DNA of 64,000 nucleotides from Nocardioides pantholopis (GTDB taxonomy: Bacteria; Actinomycetota; Actinomycetes; Propionibacteriales; Nocardioidaceae). Position numbers and translations under genes: made by a program. Below the pieces are notes generated by a model. That model saw nothing but the letters and a program-made list of their open reading frames with translations. It ran no database searches and had not been told where the DNA came from. Shown piece after piece: positions 24,039 through 31,755 of the stretch. Where the stretch lies: contig NZ_CP033324.1 in the NCBI RefSeq assembly GCF_003710085.1, positions 1,426,001 through 1,490,000 on the forward strand, in the 5' to 3' direction. Every line of letters begins with the position of its first letter. The stretch's first letter is position 1.

Positions 24039-24048
24039 AGACTAAGGT
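24039..24048. promoter_or_regulatory. Overlapping divergent -10 elements (CGS / murF)
   Basis: The ten bases AGACTAAGGT contain minus-strand TAGTCT (24039-24044, 7 nt before ATG 24031) and plus-strand TAAGGT (24043-24048, 8 nt before ATG 24057). The two hexamers share the central TA, so polymerase cannot occupy both at once. Confidence 0.6.
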
Positions 24049-24056
24049 GGGCGCCC

Positions 24057-24119
24057 ATGAGCGAGGTCGTGGTGCCCTTCCCCTGCCTGCCCAGTCTGCC
24101 CCGTCGCGTGTCGCTGTGA
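24057..24119 (+). CDS. Leaderless 20-codon upstream ORF coupled to murF
   Basis: ATG 24057 opens [20 protein letters not shown] and stops at TGA 24117-24119. The TGA overlaps the murF GTG (24116-24118) in the form GTGA. The -10 TAAGGT lies 8 nt before the ATG, so ribosomes may load on the bare 5' end and pass on to murF, which lacks its own ribosome site. The peptide is Pro/Val-rich with one Cys; no known function. Confidence 0.5.
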   Translation: MSEVVVPFPCLPSLPRRVSL

Positions 24120-25495
24120 TCGCCCTGACGCTGGCGGAGATCGCCGACGTGGTCTCCGGCGAGGTGGTCGGCGACGGTGCCGTCCGGGTCACCGGCCCGG
24201 TCGTCATCGACAGCCGCGAGGCGCGGCCCGGCAGCCTCTTCGCCGCGTTCGTCGGCGAGCACAGCGACGGCCACGAGCACGCCGAGCAGGCGGCGGGGCT
24301 CGGCGCCGTCGCGGTGCTCGGCAGCCGGCCGACCTCGCTCCCGACGGTGGTGGTGGACGACGTCCGCGGTGCGCTCCAGCGGCTCGCGGCGCACGTCGTC
24401 GCCCAGGTGCGGCGAGCCGGGGCGCTGCGCGTCGTCGGGATCACCGGCTCCCAGGGCAAGACCTCGACCAAGGACCTGCTCGGCGCGGTGCTCGGTCAGG
24501 TGGGTCCCACCGTGGTGACCCGCGGATCGTTCAACAACGAACTGGGCATGCCGCTGACGGCCCTGGGCATCGAGGCCCACACCCGGTTCCTGGTGCTCGA
24601 GCTCGGCGCCCGCGGCGCCGGTCACATCGCCGAGCTGACGCGGCTGGCGCCGCCCGACGTCGGGGTCGTCCTCAACGTGGGGCAGGCGCACCTGGGCGAG
24701 TTCGGGTCCCAGGAGGCGATCGCGCTCGCCAAGGGCGAGCTCGTCGAGGCGGTCGTCGAGGGCGGCTCCGCGGTGCTCAACGCCGACGACGTGCGGGTCG
24801 TCGCCATGGCCCCGCGCACCCGGGAGCGCGTCGTCACCTTCGGGCGGGAGCAGCCGGCCGACGTGCGCGTCGAGGAGCTGCGGCTGGACCGGCTCGGCCG
24901 GCCGTCGTTCGTCCTGGCGACCGCGGAGGACCGGGTGCCGGTGACGCTCCAGCTGGTCGGCGCCCACCAGGCGCTCAACGCCGCCGCGGCCGCGGCCGCG
25001 GCGCTCGCCCTCGGCGTCCTCCCCGCGCAGGTCGGGAGGGCGCTCGACGCCGTCACGACGCTGTCGCAGTGGCGGATGGAGTTGCGCGAGCTCGCGAGCG
25101 GCGTGACGGTTCTCAACGACTCCTACAACGCCAACCCGGACTCGATGCGGGCGGCGCTGGACGCCTTGGCCGCCATCGGCGCCGACCCCGCGGTGCGCCG
25201 TACGATCGCGGTCCTCGGCGAGATGCGGGAGCTGGGCGCGACCAGCGACGACGAGCACGTCGCCGTGGGGGAGCACGCCGCCGACCGGGGCATCGCCCAG
25301 GTGCTGGTCGTCGGCGAGCCCGCACGCGGGATCCAGCGCGGCCTGGCCGGCCGGGGGCACCCGGCGACCACCTTCGTCGCCGACAACGCCGAGGCCGTCG
25401 CCTGGCTCCGCGAGCACGTCGGTCCGGGTGACGCAGTACTCCTCAAGGCGTCCCGCGGGGCGCGCCTCGACGAGGTCGCCGCAGCCCTTCAGTAG
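24116..25495 (+). CDS. murF: UDP-N-acetylmuramoyl-tripeptide--D-alanyl-D-alanine ligase
   Basis: A 459-aa Mur ligase adding D-Ala-D-Ala to the UDP-MurNAc-tripeptide in the cytoplasm. It has the ATP loop GSQGKTS (111-117), [15 protein letters not shown], the carbamoyl-Lys region and [15 protein letters not shown] in the C-terminal domain. GTG 24116 is the only start near the conserved [13 protein letters not shown] beginning; no ribosome site precedes it, and coupling from the upstream ORF is likely. The ddl gene that makes its substrate follows 11 nt later. In most actinobacteria murF sits in the dcw cluster, so this may be a second copy; the window cannot show that. Confidence 0.93.
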   Translation: MIALTLAEIADVVSGEVVGDGAVRVTGPVVIDSREARPGSLFAAFVGEHSDGHEHAEQAAGLGAVAVLGSRPTSLPTVVVDDVRGALQRLAAHVVAQVRRAGALRVVGITGSQGKTSTKDLLGAVLGQVGPTVVTRGSFNNELGMPLTALGIEAHTRFLVLELGARGAGHIAELTRLAPPDVGVVLNVGQAHLGEFGSQEAIALAKGELVEAVVEGGSAVLNADDVRVVAMAPRTRERVVTFGREQPADVRVEELRLDRLGRPSFVLATAEDRVPVTLQLVGAHQALNAAAAAAAALALGVLPAQVGRALDAVTTLSQWRMELRELASGVTVLNDSYNANPDSMRAALDALAAIGADPAVRRTIAVLGEMRELGATSDDEHVAVGEHAADRGIAQVLVVGEPARGIQRGLAGRGHPATTFVADNAEAVAWLREHVGPGDAVLLKASRGARLDEVAAALQ

Positions 25496-25498
25496 GGT
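25493..25498 (+). promoter_or_regulatory. Candidate leaderless ddl promoter (-10)
   Basis: TAGGGT, whose TAG is the murF stop codon, lies 8 nt before GTG 25507. It could drive ddl independently of murF as a leaderless mRNA. Confidence 0.45.
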
Positions 25499-25506
25499 GG
25501 TCCACC

Positions 25507-26604
25507 GTGTCTGACGCTTCCCCCGAGCCCCCCGTCCAGCACTCCCGGAAGGTGCGGGTCGCCCTGCTGTTCGGCGGCCGCTCCGGCGAGCACGGCGTCT
25601 CCGCCGCCACCGCGGCCGGCGTGATGAAGGCCATCGACCAGGACAAGTACGACGTCGTCCCGGTCGGCATCACCCGCGAGGGGCAGTGGGTGCTGACCTC
25701 GGGCGACGCGAGCCGGTGGGAGCTCACCGCGGGGGGCCTGGCCGAGGTGACCCCCGAGTCCGGCAAGGAGCTCGTCGGTCTCCCGGACCTGGGCGAGGTC
25801 GACGTCGTCTTCCCGCTGCTGCACGGCCCCTTCGGCGAGGACGGCACGGTCCAGGGCATGCTCGAGGTCGCCGGCATGCGCTACGTCGGCGCCGGTGTGC
25901 TGGCCTCCGCGGTCGGAATGGACAAGCAGTACATGAAGCTGGTCTTCGCCGGCCACGGCCTGCCCGTCGGGCCGTACGTCGTGGTGCAGCCGCGGGAGTG
26001 GGAGCAGCACCGGGCCGAGGTGGTCGACCGGGTGCTGGAGCTGAAGTTCCCGGTGTTCGTGAAGCCGGCGCGTGCCGGCTCCTCCCTCGGTGTGACCCGG
26101 GTCGACGACGTGGGCGCGCTGGCCGACGCCATCGAGGAGGCTCGCTTCCACGACCCGAAGGTGCTCGTGGAGCAGGGCATCGAGGGGCGGGAGATCGAGT
26201 GCGCGGTGCTCGGCGGGCGCGCCGGCGGGCCGCCGCGCGCCTCGGTCGCCGGCGAGGTCGTGGTCGACCACGAGGCCGCGGCGTTCTACGACTTCGAGGA
26301 GAAGTACCTCAGCGGCTCGCACAGCCGCACCGAGGCTCCGGCCGACCTGCCCGACGAGGTCGGTGAGCGGGTCCGGGAGCTGGCGATCCGGGCCTTCGAG
26401 GCGGTCGGCGCCGAGGGTCTCTCGCGCGTCGACGTCTTCGTGACGCCCGAGGGCGAGGTGGTCCTCAACGAGATCAACACGATGCCGGGCTTCACGCCGA
26501 TCTCGATGTACCCCAAGCTGTGGGCGGCGAGCGGGCTGCCCTACGCCGAGCTCATCGACGAGCTGATCCAGCTCGCCCTCGAGCGACCCACCGGCCTGCG
26601 CTGA
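25507..26604 (+). CDS. ddl: D-alanine--D-alanine ligase
   Basis: A 365-aa ATP-grasp enzyme joining two D-Ala. N-terminal VALLFGGRSGEHGVS, substrate-site HGPFGEDGT, KPARAGSSLGVTRV and the Mg-binding END motif region VVLNEINTMPGFTPISMYP are intact. The length is typical. It follows murF, which consumes its product; both are peptidoglycan precursor steps. GTG 25507. A second, shorter ddl paralogue lies tail-to-tail with it. Confidence 0.96.
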   Translation: MSDASPEPPVQHSRKVRVALLFGGRSGEHGVSAATAAGVMKAIDQDKYDVVPVGITREGQWVLTSGDASRWELTAGGLAEVTPESGKELVGLPDLGEVDVVFPLLHGPFGEDGTVQGMLEVAGMRYVGAGVLASAVGMDKQYMKLVFAGHGLPVGPYVVVQPREWEQHRAEVVDRVLELKFPVFVKPARAGSSLGVTRVDDVGALADAIEEARFHDPKVLVEQGIEGREIECAVLGGRAGGPPRASVAGEVVVDHEAAAFYDFEEKYLSGSHSRTEAPADLPDEVGERVRELAIRAFEAVGAEGLSRVDVFVTPEGEVVLNEINTMPGFTPISMYPKLWAASGLPYAELIDELIQLALERPTGLR

Positions 26605-26626
26605 GCCCGGCCGGCCGAGCCCTGCC

Positions 26627-26681
26627 GGTTGGGCCCCGCTGGTTGGGCCCCGCTGGTTGGGCCCCGCTGGTTGGGCTCAGC
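26627..26681. repeat. 14-bp tandem repeat between the two ddl genes
   Basis: Three exact copies of GGTTGGGCCCCGCT (26627, 26641, 26655) and a degenerate fourth (26669-26681) that runs into the end of the second ddl-like gene. GGGCCC in each unit is self-complementary. It lies between convergent stops; it may have grown by slippage and act as a terminator. Confidence 0.75.
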
Positions 26682-27636
26682 CGGCGGCGACCGCGCGGAC
26701 GAGCAGCCGGCGGGCCACCTCGCCCAGCGAGGTCCCGCTCGCGGTGCACGCGTAGGGGAAGACCGAGGTCTCGGTCGTCCCCGGCGTGATCGCGGTCTCC
26801 AGCAGCACGAAGCTGCCGTCGGTGGAGACGATGAAGTCCGAGCGGGAGACGTCGTCCAGGCCGAGCACCCGGTGCGCCTCGCGCGCCACCTCGCCGAGCC
26901 GGGCGAGCTGCTCGGCGGGCAGGTCCGGCTGGTGCAGCGAGACGAACTCGGCGGTGTAGCGCGCGCTGAAGTCGAACTCGTGGCCCTTCTCGTACTCGAT
27001 CGCGATCGGCGCCAGCGACTCCAGGCCCTCGTCATTCTCCAGGCACACCACGCTCACGTCGAGGCCGTCGTAGAAGCGCTCGATGAGCGCGTCCTCGTGG
27101 TAGGCGTAGGTGCCGACCAGCGCCGAGGGGAGCGCGGCGAGCCCGTCGACGCCGGTGACGCCGAGCGCGCTGCCGCCCTGGGCCGGCTTGACCACGACGC
27201 GGGTGCCGAGGCGCTCCATGACGTGCTCCATGAGCGCGGTCGCGCCGATGTCGCGGAAGGTCTGGGCGGAGAGGCCGACGCTGTCGGGGACCGGGATGCC
27301 GGCGCGGCGCAGCAGCTCGCGGGAGGTGCCCTTGTCGTAGGCCAGCCGGCAGGAGCGGCTGCGGGTGCCGACGTACGGCATCGAGATCAGCTCCAGCAGG
27401 GTCTGGATCTCGCCGTCCTCGCCGAACTGGCCGTGCAGGGCCGGGAGCGCCGCGACGACCTTGTCGCGCTCCAGCGCGTGCAGCAGGTTGCGGTCGAAGT
27501 CGTAGGCGTGCGCCTCGACCCCGAGCCCGCGCAGCTCGCGGACCAGGTTCCGGCCGCTGGCCAGGGAGACGTCCCGCTCATGGCTGAGGCCGCCGGCGAT
27601 GACCGCCACGGGTCCTGCGAAGTCCTCGATCGTCAT
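26677..27636 (-). CDS. D-alanine--D-alanine ligase paralogue (ATP-grasp)
   Basis: A 319-aa ATP-grasp protein of the Ddl family, shorter and only partly similar to the ddl next door. It has AVIAGGLSHERDVSLASG (in place of GGRSGEHGVS), ALHGQFGEDGEIQTLL, VVVKPAQGGSALGVTGV, but FVLLETAITPGTTETSVFP where true Ddl has the NEINTMPG metal triad. The loss of the NEIN motif (here LETA) suggests altered metal binding or another substrate, perhaps a different D-Ala-X or amino-acid ligation. ATG 27636 is chosen; GTG 27654 is possible. Same strand as and 37 nt after the DUF3515 gene. Confidence 0.75.
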   Translation of the reverse strand: MTIEDFAGPVAVIAGGLSHERDVSLASGRNLVRELRGLGVEAHAYDFDRNLLHALERDKVVAALPALHGQFGEDGEIQTLLELISMPYVGTRSRSCRLAYDKGTSRELLRRAGIPVPDSVGLSAQTFRDIGATALMEHVMERLGTRVVVKPAQGGSALGVTGVDGLAALPSALVGTYAYHEDALIERFYDGLDVSVVCLENDEGLESLAPIAIEYEKGHEFDFSARYTAEFVSLHQPDLPAEQLARLGEVAREAHRVLGLDDVSRSDFIVSTDGSFVLLETAITPGTTETSVFPYACTASGTSLGEVARRLLVRAVAAG

Positions 27637-27673
27637 GGCACCAGATTCCCACACCCGCCCCGGCGCCCGGACC

Positions 27674-28207
27674 TCAGAGGCAGGGCTGGACCAGCTCGAG
27701 GTGCTCGGTCACCGGCGCGGCGAGCTCCGCGAGCGCGGCGGCGCTGGTCGCGCCGCGGTGCTCGGCCGGGATGCTCAGGCGTACGGCGGGCTCGTAGCCG
27801 ACGGCTGTGAACTCCACGTCCGCATCCGGGTCGGCCTCCTGCTCGGGCGGCACGAACCAGCCGACGTCGTCGACGACGAGGCACTCGGAGGTCTCCACGA
27901 ACTCCTCGGGGATCGGCGCGCCGCACTGCAGGACCAGCGGCGGGTCGCCCCAGGCGGCGCCCGGGGCGCCCTCGGGCTCGGTCTCGGTCGCCGACTCCCC
28001 GGCCAGGGTGTCCGGCAGTGCCGCCACCAGCGCCGCGCACGCGCGGGACTCGCCGGGGGACAGGTCGGGAGTGGCCAGCTCGACCGAACCGCCGCATCCG
28101 GCGGTCGCCAGCACCACGGCCAGCACCGCGGGGAGTAGGGCGGTGGACGGCGCGACGCCCCGGGTCCGACCGGACCCGGGGCGTCGACGCAGCAGCGGTG
28201 GTGCCAC
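27674..28207 (-). CDS. DUF3515 family lipoprotein
   Basis: A 177-aa protein with an N-terminal signal peptide and lipobox LATAGC (about 33-38), so the mature protein begins at Cys38. The rest is a DUF3515 domain with AWGDPPLVLQCGAPIP and the C-terminal VTEHLELVQPCL. It is conserved across actinobacteria between ddl and thiL; no function is established. GTG 28205-28207 lies directly after the stop of the AsnC-domain gene (TGAGTG), so they are coupled. Confidence 0.85.
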   Translation of the reverse strand: MAPPLLRRRPGSGRTRGVAPSTALLPAVLAVVLATAGCGGSVELATPDLSPGESRACAALVAALPDTLAGESATETEPEGAPGAAWGDPPLVLQCGAPIPEEFVETSECLVVDDVGWFVPPEQEADPDADVEFTAVGYEPAVRLSIPAEHRGATSAAALAELAAPVTEHLELVQPCL

Positions 28208-28444
28208 TCAGATGTGGACGACCGGGCAGGTCAGCGTCCGGGTGATCCCCTCCAGGGTCTGCACCTTGGCGACTACCAGCTTGCCCAGCTCGTCGACGTT
28301 GCGGGCCTCGGCGCGGACGATCACGTCGTAGGGACCGGTGACGTCCTCGGCGAGCGTGACGCCCTTGACCTGGCCGATGGCCCGAGCGACCTCGGCGGCC
28401 TTGCCGACGTCGGTCTGGATCAGGATGTAGGCCTGGACGACCAT
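28208..28444 (-). CDS. Lrp/AsnC ligand-binding (RAM) domain protein, stand-alone
   Basis: A 78-aa protein comprising only the AsnC ligand-binding domain: AYILIQTDVGKAAEVARAIG at the start and TGPYDVIVRAEARNVDELGK in the middle. It lacks the HTH, so it cannot bind DNA in the usual Lrp way; single-RAM proteins form octamers that may bind amino acids. ATG 28444 has a GGGAGAG site. It heads the DUF3515/ddl-like group, opposite thiL. Confidence 0.85.
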   Translation of the reverse strand: MVVQAYILIQTDVGKAAEVARAIGQVKGVTLAEDVTGPYDVIVRAEARNVDELGKLVVAKVQTLEGITRTLTCPVVHI

Positions 28445-28571
28445 CGGGCTCTCCCTCGTGTCAGGTTGCGTTGCCGCACAGCGTGCGTCGCTCAACCTAC
28501 CGTGGCCCGCGGCAGGCCGGATAGGGCGGGCGCTCGGCGACCCCGGGCCGCGCATCTGATGGACTGGTCGC

Positions 28572-29525
28572 ATGAGCCTCGCACCCGACGCCACCCTCGC
28601 CGACGCCGGGGAGTTCGGCCTGATCTCCGAGCTGACCGCGCTCTTCCCCCAGGGCGAGCACGTGCTGGTCGGCCCGGGGGACGACGCGGCAGTGCTGCGG
28701 ATCCGCACCGGTCACGTCGTGGTGTCCAGCGACCTGATGGTCGAGGGACGCCACTTCCGCCGCGACTGGGTGCAGGCCGCCGACGTCGGCCACCGCGCCG
28801 GCGCGCAGAACCTCTCCGACATCAACGCGATGGGCGGCACCGCCACCTCGCTCACCGTCGGCCTGGCCGCGCCGCCCGACCTGCCGGTGCGCTGGGCGCT
28901 GGACTTCGCGCGCGGCTTCGCCGAGGAGTGCGCGCTGGTCGGTGCCAGCGTGGTCGGCGGCGACCTCACGACCGCCGACCAGGTGGTGGTCGCCGTCACC
29001 GTGCTCGGCGCCTGCACCGAGGCGCCGGTGCTCCGCTCGGGGGCGCGGCCGGGCGACGTGCTCGCGCTCGCCGGCCGGCAGGGCTGGGCCGCCGGCGGGC
29101 TCGCGGTGCTGGGGCGGGGGTTCCGCTCGCCGCGCGCGCTCGTGGAGGCCTACCGCCGCCCCGAGCCGCCGTACGCCGAGGGACGGGTCGCCGCCGAGGC
29201 CGGGGCGACCTCGATGATCGACATCTCCGACGGTCTCCTCTCGGAGGCCGGCCACCTGGCGCGCGCCTCCGGTGTCGCGATCGACGTGCGGACCGGGGCC
29301 TTCGAGCTGGCCGAGCCGCTGCACGCGGTCGCCGCGGCCCTCAACGTCGACCCGCTGCAGTTCGTGCTCGGCGGCGGCGACGACCACGCGCTGCTCGCGA
29401 CGTTCCCCGACGACGCCTCGGTGCCCGCGGGGTGGCAGGTGGTCGGGTCCGTGGCTGCGGGGGAGCCGGCGGTCACGGTGGACGGGGCGCCGTACGACGG
29501 CCCGACCGGGTGGTCGCACTTCTGA
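28572..29525 (+). CDS. thiL: Thiamine-monophosphate kinase
   Basis: A 317-aa AIRS/PurM-fold kinase making thiamine diphosphate from the monophosphate. FGLISELTALFP (about 17-28), the Mg/ATP loop GPGDDAAVL, QNLSDINAMGGTATSLTVGL and SMIDISDGLLSEAGHL are all present. It is last before a double terminator facing rpmB. I see no TPP riboswitch upstream. Confidence 0.96.
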   Translation: MSLAPDATLADAGEFGLISELTALFPQGEHVLVGPGDDAAVLRIRTGHVVVSSDLMVEGRHFRRDWVQAADVGHRAGAQNLSDINAMGGTATSLTVGLAAPPDLPVRWALDFARGFAEECALVGASVVGGDLTTADQVVVAVTVLGACTEAPVLRSGARPGDVLALAGRQGWAAGGLAVLGRGFRSPRALVEAYRRPEPPYAEGRVAAEAGATSMIDISDGLLSEAGHLARASGVAIDVRTGAFELAEPLHAVAAALNVDPLQFVLGGGDDHALLATFPDDASVPAGWQVVGSVAAGEPAVTVDGAPYDGPTGWSHF

Positions 29526-29530
29526 GGCGG

Positions 29531-29625
29531 ACCGGCCGGAGCCGGCGGCAGTGCTCCGGCCCGGCCGGTCTCCGGTCCCCGGAAATGCCGACGGCCGCCG
29601 CCCCACGAGGGGACGGCGGCCGTCG
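29531..29625. terminator. Two successive hairpins between thiL and rpmB
   Basis: The first (29531-29571) pairs GACCGGCCGG with CCGGCCGGTC around an internal GC-rich arm. The second (29589-29625) has a 12-bp stem CGACGGCCGCCG extended by CCCC/GGGG with one bulged A and an ACGA loop. Both genes converge on it. Confidence 0.75.
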
Positions 29626-29642
29626 GGACGGATCTCAGCGGG

Positions 29643-29828
29643 TCAGCGGGTGACCTTGCCGGCCTTCAGGCAGCCGGTGCACACGTTCATGCGCTTCGGG
29701 GTGCCGTTGACCTTGGCACGGACGCGCTGGATGTTGGGGTCGAAGCGACGCTTCGTGATCTTGCGCGACCAGGGTCGGTTGTTGCCGAAGCCCGGCTTCT
29801 TGGCGCAGATGTCGCAGACGGCAGCCAC
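29643..29828 (-). CDS. rpmB: 50S ribosomal protein L28 (cysteine-containing form)
   Basis: A 61-aa L28. CDICAKKPG at residues 4-12 and CTGCLKAGKVTR at the C-terminus give the two CxxC pairs of the zinc-binding (C+) form. GTG 29828 is chosen because AGGAG precedes it and the length is then exactly that of the family; the frame stays open upstream. A minus-strand -10 TATTCT (29902-29907) would give a leader of about 65 nt. The C+ form is the one made when zinc is adequate; I see no C- paralogue here. Confidence 0.96.
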   Translation of the reverse strand: MAAVCDICAKKPGFGNNRPWSRKITKRRFDPNIQRVRAKVNGTPKRMNVCTGCLKAGKVTR

Positions 29829-30008
29829 CGTGAACTCCTGTGGATCGAGGTTGTTGAACAACTGGGAACTGTGGGGCCCGGACGCGCCAGGCAACCGAAG
29901 AAGAATAGCCGACGCCGTACTTCCGGGGCCAATCGGGAACCCCGCCGGCGGCTCGGCACCATGCCCTAGCCTGTTCGCCTGACCGGCCGGACCCGCGAGA
30001 GGACAGCG

Positions 30009-31679
30009 ATGGAGGTACCGCGCAGCGCCAGCATCTCACTGGACGTCGTGCTGCGGTTCGTCGACATCGCCTCCGACGCGCTGGCGGGCGCGCGCGAGGA
30101 GATCGACGCGCTCAACGTCTACCCGGTGCCCGACGGCGACACCGGGACGAACATGTACCTCACCGTGTCGGCGGCGCGGGAGGCCATCCGCGAGGCGGCC
30201 CGCGACGGCGCGGCCGAGCTGCCCGCGGCGCTCGCGGCGTTCGCGCGCGGAGCGCTGCTGGGCGCGCGCGGGAACTCCGGGGTGATCCTCAGCGAGATGC
30301 TCGGGGCGATCGCCCGGCGGATCGCGCAGGCGGATGAGCAGGAGTCGAACGCCGTGGTGATGGCCGAGGCGCTGCGCCAGGCGAGCGATGCGGCGTACGC
30401 CGCGGTCGGCGTGCCGGTCGAGGGCACCATGCTCTCGGTGCTGCGCGACGCCGCGGACGCCGCCATGGAGCGCGCCGCACGACCGGGCAGTCGGGCCCGC
30501 GACGTCTTCGCGGTCGCCGCCGCGGCGGCCCGCACCGCCCTGGCCCGGACCCCCGACCAGCTCGCGGTGCTGCGCGACGCCGGGGTGGTCGACGCCGGCG
30601 GCCGCGGCCTGAGCGTGATCCTGGACGCTGCCGAGCACGTGCTCACCGGACGGCGGCCGGTGCCGGTGACCACGCGGATCGGCACCCGGACCATCCCGGT
30701 CCCGCACGTGCCGTCGGCCGCCGCGGACGGGCAGGACCTCACGGCCGATGGGCCCGCCTACGAGGTGATGTACCTGCTGGACGCGGCGGACGACCGGGTG
30801 CCCGCCCTGCGCGAGCGGCTCGGTGAGCTGGGGGACTCCCTCGTGGTGGTCGGTGGCGACGGCCTCTGGAACGTGCACGTGCACGTCGACGACGTCGGCG
30901 CGGCCGTGGAGGCCGGCATCGAGGCCGGGCGGCCCAGCCGGATCCGGGTGACGCACTTCGCCGAGCAGGTGGGGGAGGCCCAGCAGCGGCAGGCGGGCCG
31001 CAGCGGTCGCCGAATCGTCGCGGTCGCGGCCGGGCCCGGGCTCCGGCGCCTGTTCGAGGAGGCCGGCGCAGTGGTGGTGCCGGGCGGCCCCGGCCGGAGC
31101 CCCTCGGCCGGTCAGGTCCTGGACGCGATCACGGGCTGCGGCGCCTGCGAGGTGGTGCTGCTGCCCAACGACGCGGAGTCCGTGCGGGTCGCGCAGGTCG
31201 CGGCCTCGACGGCCGAGAGCGACCCCGACCTGTCCGGGATCCGGGTGGCGGTGATCCCCACCCAGGCCCAGGTCCAGGGTCTGGCAGCGGTCGCCGTCCA
31301 CGAGCCGGGCCGCGCCTTCGAGCTGGACGTGCTGGAGATGACCGCCACCGCCCGGCACGCGCGCCACGGTGCCGTCACGGTGGCCGCTCGCCGGGCGATG
31401 ACGATGGCGGGGCCATGCGAGCCCGGCGACGCCCTCGGCGTGATCGCGGGCGACTTCGCGGTGGTCGGGGAGGACCTGTACGCCGTCGCGACCGAGGTCC
31501 TCGAGCGACTGCTCGGCGGCGGCGGTGAGCTGGTCACGATCGTCGCGGGCACCGACGACGCCGACGGGGCGCTCGCGACCCGATGCGCCGGGTACGTCGA
31601 GCGGCGGCACCCCGCTGTCGACGTCGTGGTGTACGACGGTGGCCAGGAGCGCTACCCGCTGCTGGTCTCGGTGGAGTGA
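30009..31679 (+). CDS. DAK2 / DegV-associated (FakA, YloV-like) kinase domain protein
   Basis: A 556-aa protein. The N-terminal DhaL (DAK2) fold carries the Mg/ATP motif YPVPDGDTGTNM (38-49) and ARGNSGVILSEMLG. A middle and C-terminal region follow, as in FakA, the ATP-dependent kinase that phosphorylates fatty acids held by a FakB protein. No FakB/DegV gene is in the window. The order dak2-recG-rsmD-coaD-yceD-rpmF is shared with Bacillus (yloV-recG). ATG 30009 follows GAGAGGAC; a -10 TAGCCT (29967-29972) lies 36 nt upstream. Confidence 0.9.
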   Translation: MEVPRSASISLDVVLRFVDIASDALAGAREEIDALNVYPVPDGDTGTNMYLTVSAAREAIREAARDGAAELPAALAAFARGALLGARGNSGVILSEMLGAIARRIAQADEQESNAVVMAEALRQASDAAYAAVGVPVEGTMLSVLRDAADAAMERAARPGSRARDVFAVAAAAARTALARTPDQLAVLRDAGVVDAGGRGLSVILDAAEHVLTGRRPVPVTTRIGTRTIPVPHVPSAAADGQDLTADGPAYEVMYLLDAADDRVPALRERLGELGDSLVVVGGDGLWNVHVHVDDVGAAVEAGIEAGRPSRIRVTHFAEQVGEAQQRQAGRSGRRIVAVAAGPGLRRLFEEAGAVVVPGGPGRSPSAGQVLDAITGCGACEVVLLPNDAESVRVAQVAASTAESDPDLSGIRVAVIPTQAQVQGLAAVAVHEPGRAFELDVLEMTATARHARHGAVTVAARRAMTMAGPCEPGDALGVIAGDFAVVGEDLYAVATEVLERLLGGGGELVTIVAGTDDADGALATRCAGYVERRHPAVDVVVYDGGQERYPLLVSVE

Positions 31680-31755
31680 GCGCGCGCAGGACCCGCGGCC
31701 GGGCCGGGGGCTGGGGAGGGCGCCGGACGGGGCGCTGGACAGGAGAGGCACAGCG

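Noticed and set aside
22967-25417. Long minus-strand frame spanning CGS and antisense to murF
   Set aside because: The part beyond 24031 is antisense to murF and has no homology-like motifs.
26627-26681. CRISPR-like array
   Set aside because: Repeats are contiguous 14-mers without spacers and no cas gene is near.
28445-28571. TPP riboswitch before thiL
   Set aside because: No CTGAGA and ACCTGA pair in the right order; the region is short and shared with the divergent gene.
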